Below, piece after piece: positions 1 through 5,910 of a stretch of 19,562 nucleotides of DNA. A program made the translations under genes and the position numbers. Source of the stretch: Holosporales bacterium. GTDB lineage: Bacteria > Pseudomonadota > Alphaproteobacteria > UBA3830 > JAIRMZ01. How positions within the stretch are numbered: position 1 is the first letter of the stretch; every line of letters begins with the position of its first letter. The notes under the pieces were generated by a model. The model did not search any database, was not told the origin of the DNA, and saw nothing but the letters and a program-made list of their open reading frames with translations. Where the stretch lies: assembly GCA_031255325.1 (NCBI GenBank), contig JAIRST010000036.1:1-19562 (forward strand). Reading direction: 5' to 3'.

Positions 1-1
1 T

Positions 2-703
2 GGAGGAACACTTCTTTTAGATGAAATTAGCGAGATGCATTCCGCTCTGCAGGCAAAACTACTCCGCACGATTCAAGAACGCGAAATCTGCCGCATTGGT
101 GGGAATCAAACGATTAAAATAAATATTCGTCTTTTAGCAACGAGTAACCGCGATCTCATGGAAGAAATTAAACAAGGGCATTTTCGAGATGATCTCTTTT
201 ATCGTCTAAACGTCATCAGCTTAGAGATTCCTCCCTTACGGGAACGACGCGAAGACATTCTCCCCTTGTCCGAATATTTTGTGGAAAAGTATTGTAAATT
301 AAATTCGCTAAACAAGAAAACTCTTACAGATCAAGCCAACCTTCAACTGCAGTGTTACACGTGGCCTGGCAACGTCCGCGAACTGGAAAATATTATGCAT
401 CGAACCGTTTTGCTCAGTGATGGAGCGCAAATTATGCATATTGATGCTCTTCCTCAGGTAAGTACAGCATCTGAATCAAATAAATCTATGCTTAAGAAAA
501 ATCCTATTATTTTTCCAATGGATGTTCAGGAATTTTTTGGTCGGACAATTTTTGAAGTTGAAAAAGATTTGATTCTAGGAACCCTTGATCAGTGTTTAGG
601 AAATAGAACGCATGCCGCACACATTTTGGGTATATCGATTCGTACATTGCGTAATAAATTGCATCTTTATGAGAAAAACACAGCCATCAAAGGTATCGAA
701 TAA
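2..703 (+). CDS. flbD: Sigma-54-dependent flagellar regulator FlbD, C-terminal part (5' end outside window)
   Basis: This is the 3' part of an NtrC-family enhancer-binding protein that activates sigma-54 promoters of flagellar genes. The open frame runs in from the window edge: the first codons give the Walker B stretch GTLLLDEISEM, so the ATG at 35 is internal and not the start. After it come the AAA+ sensor regions (LLATSNRDL, FRDDLFYRLNVI, PPLRERREDI, WPGNVRELENI). A Fis-type helix-turn-helix ends the protein (LGNRTHAAHILGISIRTLRNKL). That last stretch is very like FlbD of alphaproteobacteria (family knowledge), and flhA lies 11 bases downstream, as in the Caulobacter-type flbD-flhA order. 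The receiver domain, if any, and the GAFTGA loop fall outside the window. The family is certain; the name FlbD rests on the C-terminus and the neighbour. Confidence 0.85.
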   Translation, partial: GGTLLLDEISEMHSALQAKLLRTIQEREICRIGGNQTIKINIRLLATSNRDLMEEIKQGHFRDDLFYRLNVISLEIPPLRERREDILPLSEYFVEKYCKLNSLNKKTLTDQANLQLQCYTWPGNVRELENIMHRTVLLSDGAQIMHIDALPQVSTASESNKSMLKKNPIIFPMDVQEFFGRTIFEVEKDLILGTLDQCLGNRTHAAHILGISIRTLRNKLHLYEKNTAIKGIE

Positions 704-714
704 AAGGATTTTTT

Positions 715-2823
715 ATGGCACAAACAGCATCTCCACCAGAATATTTCTCTCCGAAATTACTACAGCTTTACACGCAAAGCATGATACGTCTCAGAGATGT
801 GGGATTTGCTATAGGCCTTGTTCTTATCCTCGTAACACTCATTTTACCCATGCCGCGATGGCTCATGGATTTTGCGCTCGCCTTATCGATTTTATTTTCT
901 GTTATGATCCTTATGACGGTGCTTTTCATTGAAAAATCCCTCGATTTTAGCGTCTTTCCAACAGTTTTGCTCGTTTCAACTATTTTACGTTTAGCACTGA
1001 ATTTGGCATCAACACGCCTTATCCTGGCGCATGGACATGAAGGTGTGCACGCTGCTGGAGAAGTTATTTATGCTTTTGGCTCCTTTATTATGGGAGGAAA
1101 TTTTGTAATTGGTGTGATCGTTTTTGCGATCCTTATCATCGTCAATTTTGTCGTTATTACGAAAGGCTCTGGACGTATTGCCGAAGTTTCCGCACGCTTT
1201 ACGCTTGATGCGTTACCAGGAAAGCAAATGGCGATCGATGCAGATCTTTCTTCCGGCATTATTAATGAGAAAATGGCACGGAAACGACGTAAATTTCTTG
1301 AAGATGAAACGAATTTTTATGGATCTATGGATGGTGCTGCAAAGTTCGTCCGCGGGGATGCGATTGCAGGAGTCATCATCACGCTGATCAACATTATTGC
1401 TGGTATTATCATTGGCGTTGCGCAAAAAGGTATTACGCTGCAGCAAGCCTCGGCTTCTTATACACTGCTGACAGTAGGAGATGGCCTTGTTTCGCAAATT
1501 CCAGCCCTTATTGTGTCAACGGCTGCTGGTATGTTGGTGTCAAAATCCGGTGTAGAAGGAACAACAGACAAAGCCTTCTTTGGGCAATTGAGCGAGTATC
1601 CTAATGCTTTATGGATGAGCGCCGTTTTGATGGTATGTTTGGCAATGCTTCCAGGGATCCCTAAGATTCCTTTTCTGATGTTTGGAACTGCTGTTGGATA
1701 TTTCGCCTATAAGGTTTCTCAAACTACAGCAGAATCAAAAGAAGGCAATGATTCCGATAGGGACAATGCTCATACAGAATCAGAGAAAGGAGAATCTTTA
1801 TCGGATGTGATGCAAGTTGAAAGCTTACGTTTGGAACTGGGATATGGTCTTTTAAGTTTTGTCAATCCAGAAAAAGGAGGAATGTTAGAGGAGCAGATCA
1901 AGGCGTTGCGGCGCCGCTTTGCTGTAGATTTGGGATTTTTACTACCTTCTGTGCGCATTCAGGACAACACGCATCTAGATGCGCAAAGCTACATCATTAA
2001 AGTTAAAGAAATCGAATGTGGTAAAGGAATAATACGACCAGATAGGTTGATGGTTATCGATCCTGCAGGGAAATTACCAACTATGAAAGGGGAAAAAGCC
2101 ATTGAGCCAACTTTTGGATTGCCCGCCTTATGGATCAATGCGTCATCTCGCATGGAAGCTGAATCAAAGGGGTATACAGTCATTGAGCCGACGACAGTAT
2201 TGCTGACCCATCTTGGAGAAATCATCAAAGAAAATATTGCGGAACTATTCTCATGCGCAGATATGCAGCGCATTTTAAACGAATTACCAGAAGCACCAAA
2301 GAAACTGATTCTGAATGCTATCCCAACGCAAATTAGCCTTAGTGTTTTGCAACGCATTTTCCAAGCTCTTCTCGAAGAAGGTATTTCTATCCGAGACAGT
2401 ACGACCATTATCGAAAGCATAGCAGAAACGTGTATCTATACGCATACTGTATCAGGATTATTAGAGCAAGTGCGCATACGTCTCAGCCGGCAGTTATGTT
2501 TTTCAAACTTAGGAACGGATGGGATATTGTCTATTGTATCTCTTACACCAGAATCAGAATCAAGTCTTTCCGCCGCGTTAATAGGCGAGGGTGAGAATCG
2601 ACAGCTGGCTTTAGCCCCTTCGTATTTACAACACTTTGTAAAGAAATTACAGCAAGTGTTTGAGCCATCGAATTTATCCGATACATCTCCTGTTTTTGTC
2701 GTCCCTGGAACGTTACGTATGGCCGTACGGTCGATACTTGAACGTGTCAAGCCTGATGTTGTTGTCTTATCACAAAATGAAATACATCCAAAAGTAAAAA
2801 TCAGAACGGTGGGGTATGTTTAA
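715..2823 (+). CDS. flhA: Flagellar biosynthesis protein FlhA (type III export gate)
   Basis: FlhA is the large inner-membrane component of the flagellar type III export gate and docks chaperone-substrate complexes in the cytoplasm. The 702-residue length is normal. The first ~320 residues form about eight hydrophobic segments. The FHIPEP-family signature is present in the cytoplasmic loop near residue 160 (RFTLDALPGKQMAIDADL, then KFLEDETNFYGSMDGAAKFV). A variable acidic linker (about residues 340-365) leads to the cytosolic domain, which has the family landmarks ALWI and TVLLTHL. The ATG at 715 follows AAAGGA by 7 bases and sits 11 bases after flbD. The flagellar neighbours favour FlhA over the virulence homologue SctV. 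The frame looks intact, although flhF just downstream is destroyed. Confidence 0.95.
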   Translation: MAQTASPPEYFSPKLLQLYTQSMIRLRDVGFAIGLVLILVTLILPMPRWLMDFALALSILFSVMILMTVLFIEKSLDFSVFPTVLLVSTILRLALNLASTRLILAHGHEGVHAAGEVIYAFGSFIMGGNFVIGVIVFAILIIVNFVVITKGSGRIAEVSARFTLDALPGKQMAIDADLSSGIINEKMARKRRKFLEDETNFYGSMDGAAKFVRGDAIAGVIITLINIIAGIIIGVAQKGITLQQASASYTLLTVGDGLVSQIPALIVSTAAGMLVSKSGVEGTTDKAFFGQLSEYPNALWMSAVLMVCLAMLPGIPKIPFLMFGTAVGYFAYKVSQTTAESKEGNDSDRDNAHTESEKGESLSDVMQVESLRLELGYGLLSFVNPEKGGMLEEQIKALRRRFAVDLGFLLPSVRIQDNTHLDAQSYIIKVKEIECGKGIIRPDRLMVIDPAGKLPTMKGEKAIEPTFGLPALWINASSRMEAESKGYTVIEPTTVLLTHLGEIIKENIAELFSCADMQRILNELPEAPKKLILNAIPTQISLSVLQRIFQALLEEGISIRDSTTIIESIAETCIYTHTVSGLLEQVRIRLSRQLCFSNLGTDGILSIVSLTPESESSLSAALIGEGENRQLALAPSYLQHFVKKLQQVFEPSNLSDTSPVFVVPGTLRMAVRSILERVKPDVVVLSQNEIHPKVKIRTVGYV

Positions 2824-2955
2824 AGATAACGTACCGATGAAGCAGAAACCATGCAAGAGGCCTTACGGCACGTTACACAATCCCTTGGAGAGGAAGCCAT
2901 CATTTTGGAATCCGGAGAAAAAAGAAAAGGTTGTGTTGTTCAGCAAAATGAATAG
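2816..2955 (+). pseudogene. flhF: flhF remnant (N-terminal fragment of the flagellar GTPase FlhF)
   Basis: In the frame that opens after the TAA at 2827-2829 the sequence reads RTDEAETMQEALRHVTQSLG and continues EEAIILESGEKRKG before a TAG at 2953-2955. This matches the conserved FlhF N-terminus (consensus roughly TMxEALxxVRxELGxDAII). FlhF is an SRP-type GTPase that sets flagellar position and number, and it commonly follows flhA. The ATG at 2816 overlaps the flhA stop and is probably the old start, but it lies in another frame, so a small indel between about 2820 and 2850 is implied. The NG GTPase domain and flhG are absent: an unrelated lipoprotein gene starts 33 bases after the stop. The motif is seen directly; the loss-by-deletion scenario is inferred. 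Confidence 0.72.
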
Positions 2956-2988
2956 AATTCTTCTTGTTTGTATAGGTATTGTATTGAA

Positions 2989-3828
2989 ATGCGTAAAATA
3001 GCGTTTTGCATTGGAGCACTAATATTCATCGCGCTTATGTGGTTAGTGGGGTGTGAGGGAGTCTTTGGCACGAAATACAAGGTAATAAATACCATTAACG
3101 AAGTACTTCCTATCGTAGCAGAAGCTAAAAAAGAAGGGGAAGTAATTGTTTTTTTCAATATTGACCAGACTTTAACTCGTCCCAATTCTCCCTTACTGAC
3201 CCTGAAAAACAGGACCGCACACAAAGATATCTTACGTGATGTAAAACGTGGCTTATCTCAGTGTGATATATTACTAGATATTGCTGCAGCCGTCTCTTTT
3301 CCCCAGGTGCTGATCGATCAAGATGCTCCTGAGGTGATTCGAAAGATACAAGCACAAGGTATCACGTGCTGGGGATATACATCTTTTATTACAGGAGCAT
3401 TTGATGACATTCCCTCCTTAGAGGATTGGCGTTCGCAAGAGCTAGTGAAATTGGGAATTGCTTTTTCGTCTATTTCTGAACAAGGCGTAAATTTTCAAAG
3501 CACAAGTCTTCACCGCAATTTTTTGTTTAAAAACGGGATCATTTTTACAGACAACAAAAGAACCATATACATAGGATACGTGATTAGAAGTTTTTTCCGG
3601 TATTTATCATCCAAAGGGAAATTACCGAAAGTTGTCGTTATGGTGGATAGCACACTATATAGCTTGCGCCACTTACAGAATAGCCTGCAATATTTTCGTC
3701 CGACAATTCATTATATTGGGGTTCAGTATGTAAACGGCCTACGAGATGAGGATCCTGTTTCTGATCCAGAAGCTTTCCGAGAGCTGATGCAGCGCCTTAT
3801 TATAAAGGTTTTAAAAGCACAATCTTAG
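2989..3828 (+). CDS. Lipoprotein with a degenerate HAD-like fold (DUF2608-like)
   Basis: The product has 279 residues. The N-terminus MRKIAFCIGALIFIALMWLVGC is a lipoprotein signal peptide with lipobox LVGC, so Cys22 should be lipidated. The body resembles the DUF2608 group of the HAD hydrolase superfamily, known from Legionella and amoeba-associated bacteria. Motif I lies at residues 52-62 (VIVFFNIDQTL). HAD phosphatases need DxD there, but the first position is Asn57; only Asp59 remains. The motif IV region reads VVVMVDST (Asp220-Ser221), where an acidic pair is usual. The middle has a hydrophobic strand ending in Thr (CWGYTSF) like motif II. The protein may therefore bind rather than hydrolyse phosphate esters. 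The in-frame TTG at 2968 would add seven residues in front of the signal peptide, so the ATG at 2989 is preferred. The Shine-Dalgarno is weak. Exact function is unknown. Confidence 0.7.
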   Translation: MRKIAFCIGALIFIALMWLVGCEGVFGTKYKVINTINEVLPIVAEAKKEGEVIVFFNIDQTLTRPNSPLLTLKNRTAHKDILRDVKRGLSQCDILLDIAAAVSFPQVLIDQDAPEVIRKIQAQGITCWGYTSFITGAFDDIPSLEDWRSQELVKLGIAFSSISEQGVNFQSTSLHRNFLFKNGIIFTDNKRTIYIGYVIRSFFRYLSSKGKLPKVVVMVDSTLYSLRHLQNSLQYFRPTIHYIGVQYVNGLRDEDPVSDPEAFRELMQRLIIKVLKAQS

Positions 3829-3907
3829 GCTTGGTAAGCGTCCTTAAGTAAGCTTCTGCATTTTATACTTACCGTGAAAAGCAGCGTTAAAATAAAAATT
3901 GTATCTC

Positions 3908-3939
3908 GATAATGCTATAAAAATAGTAACTGCATTATC
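3908..3939. repeat. Inverted repeat, 8-base arms (GATAATGC / GCATTATC)
   Basis: The arms at 3908-3915 and 3932-3939 are exact reverse complements separated by 16 AT-rich bases. Another palindrome lies 5 bases further on. It could be a hairpin after the lipoprotein gene or a regulator site before pgsA; the sequence alone does not decide. Confidence 0.5.
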
Positions 3940-3944
3940 AAAAT

Positions 3945-3959
3945 TGTAGCATTGCTACA
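3945..3959. repeat. 15-base palindrome TGTAGCATTGCTACA
   Basis: Seven-base arms are exact around one central T. As RNA it folds to a 6-bp stem with a 3-base loop. With no following T-run it is a poor terminator, and it has the shape of a small operator. It lies 168 bases upstream of pgsA. Confidence 0.5.
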
Positions 3960-4126
3960 GAGTTATTCTTATCTATAGAAGCTGATCCAATTTTGGTTCA
4001 AGGAGTTTGCAGTTTTGAGGATTTCTTGCGCTATGTCATCGATACTTCGTTTATAGTTTCTTTTAAAGGTCTTTTGTAAAGGTAAGTAAGACTGTATGCT
4101 TTAAAAATTAGGCAGAGTGAGCGTAT

Positions 4127-4678
4127 ATGCAGCTTTCTATTCCCAATATACTGACTCTTGCGCGCATGGGAGCTGTGCCTTTTGTCGTAGCATGTTTTTA
4201 TTGGAATTCTCCGTGGGCGAGTGTTGCGGAAATTACCCTTTTTTTGCTGGCTTGTGTAACAGATTTTTTTGATGGATATATCGCACGGCAACAAGAACAA
4301 GTATCAGAATTTGGGCGGATATTTGATCCTATCGCAGACAAACTCCTTATTTCTGCGATTCTTCTGATGCTTGCGGGCACTCATGTTTTATCTAAACTTT
4401 CCCTTATCCCAACGGCAATCATCTTGTGTCGAGAAGTCCTTGTCTCTGGACTGAGAGAATCGCTTTCACAAAATACTGATGCTTTACTTGTTACAAATTA
4501 CGCTAAGTGGAAGACAGCTTCTCAAATGGTTTCAATATCTGTGCTGCTTGTTGCGCATGCGCTGCCTAACTGGATGATTCTTTCTTTATTAGGGCAAATT
4601 GGTATTTGGATTACGGCTTTGCTTACCTTGGTTACAGGGGTACGATATTTCAAAAAAGCTCTTGCGCTGATGCAGTAA
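4127..4678 (+). CDS. pgsA: CDP-diacylglycerol-glycerol-3-phosphate 3-phosphatidyltransferase
   Basis: This integral membrane enzyme makes phosphatidylglycerophosphate from CDP-diacylglycerol and glycerol-3-phosphate, the committed step to phosphatidylglycerol and cardiolipin. The 183-residue length is typical. The complete CDP-alcohol phosphatidyltransferase motif D-x2-DG-x2-AR-x8-G-x3-D-x3-D is visible at about residues 45-67 (DFFDGYIAR, then GRIFDPIAD). The N-terminus LSIPNILTLARMGAVPF is typical of PgsA and precedes several hydrophobic segments. The ATG at 4127 gives the expected N-terminus. Other members of the family share the motif (for example PssA), but the length and start favour PgsA. 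The amidase gene begins 44 bases after the stop. Confidence 0.93.
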   Translation: MQLSIPNILTLARMGAVPFVVACFYWNSPWASVAEITLFLLACVTDFFDGYIARQQEQVSEFGRIFDPIADKLLISAILLMLAGTHVLSKLSLIPTAIILCREVLVSGLRESLSQNTDALLVTNYAKWKTASQMVSISVLLVAHALPNWMILSLLGQIGIWITALLTLVTGVRYFKKALALMQ

Positions 4679-4722
4679 TTGTACAATTTCTTGAGGATAC
4701 ACTCAAAAGAGATTCTCCTTCG

Positions 4723-5910
4723 ATGACGATTATCAAAGGGCATGCTAAAGTGGTATGGTTTTTGGTGAATAGAGCAACGCACGTGTTTAGTATCAGGAGG
4801 ATTTTTCTCTGCATCTTTCTCACTTTCTGTATAAGTACTTTGGCAGAAGCAGAGATTCCTCGTGTGCAATGTACAGACCTGCCGGAGGGAGGGACACATT
4901 GCCTTATAACGTTTAATCAACCAGTCGCTTCTTCTGTTAAGGTACACACCCAAAAGGAGACTCTTTCCCTTGTACTCCGCCAGGAAAATCCTGGAATAAC
5001 GCCCCTTACTCTTTTCCGACCCGTAAAAGTTTGTGCCACTATTATGGGATACGAAATTCACTGCACTCCAGAAACGATATCTTTACGTTTCAACACAATA
5101 AAACCCATGCAGGTACGTAATCTCTCTTTGACACCGCGAGAGGGAAAGTTTTCCCTGCAATTTGATCTCGTTCCCTATACAAAACCACTTACAAGGAAAA
5201 ATCCATCCCCCTCCTCTGTCCCCCAAAAAGCGCTCACTCCTTTGATCGCTTTGGATCCCGGGCATGGAGGTATCGACCCTGGAGCACAAGGAGTAAATGG
5301 TGTTTTAGAAAAAGACATCACCCTTAGGGTTGCGAGGATTCTTCAAAAGATTCTTCTAAAAAAAGGGTATAGAGTTTTGTTAACACGCAAGCAGGATTGC
5401 GCCTTGCGCCGAATTGACCGCCTTGAAAAGATAGAAGCAGAAAAAGCAGATTTTTTTATTTCGCTTCATGCTGATCACAATCCTCAAAAAAATATGCGAG
5501 GAATTTCGATTTATACCCTTGCAGCCACAGCTTCGGATTTGGAATCAGCGTACTTGGCACAACGCGAAAATGCCGCAGATAAACGTTTGGAAAGCATCGA
5601 TGTCTCTTCTCCAGAAGTTGCTAAGATTTTGGAAGATCTTGCGAAGCGTGAAGTGCACCTTAAAGCTGAGAAATTTGTACACTTGTTTACAGACATCTTG
5701 GATCCAAAGGGGTGTTTACAACCTAAAATGCACAGGTCGGCCGATTTTCTGATTTTGCGATCCGCTGTTGTTCCTTCTGTACTTATCGAACTGGGATGCC
5801 TTTCGAATAAAAAGGATTGCACCCGTCTTGCGTCAAAAACTTTTCTATATAAGATTTCCCATTGTATAGCTAAAACAATTGATAAATATTTTTCAGAATC
5901 TGCCTTATGA
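4723..5910 (+). CDS. amiC: N-acetylmuramoyl-L-alanine amidase (AmiC-like, AMIN plus Amidase_3)
   Basis: This exported zinc amidase cuts the bond between muramic acid and the stem peptide, usually to split septal peptidoglycan. Numbering from the ATG at 4723 (395 residues), a signal-like hydrophobic stretch RRIFLCIFLTFCISTLAEA lies near residues 26-44. An AMIN-like beta-rich region follows (about 45-150). The catalytic Amidase_3 domain then shows DPGHGG (His181), LEKDITL (Glu196), SLHADH (His249) and IELGCLSN (catalytic Glu356). The open frame extends upstream to 4606 but would overlap pgsA, and that extension looks non-coding. GTG codons at 4750 and 4765 are alternative starts that would give a shorter n-region. 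The stop overlaps the next start (ATGA), so it is probably translated together with the PBP1A gene. The enzyme class is sure; the exact start is not. Confidence 0.9.
   Translation: MTIIKGHAKVVWFLVNRATHVFSIRRIFLCIFLTFCISTLAEAEIPRVQCTDLPEGGTHCLITFNQPVASSVKVHTQKETLSLVLRQENPGITPLTLFRPVKVCATIMGYEIHCTPETISLRFNTIKPMQVRNLSLTPREGKFSLQFDLVPYTKPLTRKNPSPSSVPQKALTPLIALDPGHGGIDPGAQGVNGVLEKDITLRVARILQKILLKKGYRVLLTRKQDCALRRIDRLEKIEAEKADFFISLHADHNPQKNMRGISIYTLAATASDLESAYLAQRENAADKRLESIDVSSPEVAKILEDLAKREVHLKAEKFVHLFTDILDPKGCLQPKMHRSADFLILRSAVVPSVLIELGCLSNKKDCTRLASKTFLYKISHCIAKTIDKYFSESAL

Larger units (their letters stand above)
3829..4126. other. Intergenic spacer between the lipoprotein gene and pgsA
   Basis: I see no protein-coding frame of note here. 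The stretch is AT-rich and carries two close inverted repeats, listed separately. A weak promoter-like pair (TTTTGT at 4073, TATGCT at 4096, spacing 17) lies just before pgsA. No T-run follows the palindromes, so a Rho-independent terminator is not supported. Confidence 0.4.

Noticed and set aside
715..2823. FlhA as a virulence type III secretion gate (SctV)
   Set aside because: The flbD gene before it and the flhF relic after it place it in a flagellar locus.
2816..2860. Programmed frameshift joining the 2816 start to the FlhF-like frame
   Set aside because: TTTAAAG is not in the phase needed for a classical slippery heptamer, and the product would still end after about 45 residues.
2816..3001. 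Open frame of 61 codons after flhA (MFKDNVP...)
   Set aside because: It has no coherent protein features, and the neighbouring frame carries the FlhF-like sequence; I read the locus as an flhF relic.
4606..4722. Upstream extension of the amidase frame into pgsA
   Set aside because: It lies on top of the end of pgsA and would put about 39 unrelated residues before the signal-like sequence.
4796..4801. AGGAGG as ribosome binding site for the amidase
   Set aside because: No ATG, GTG or TTG follows at a workable distance in the amidase frame; it is probably chance within coding DNA.
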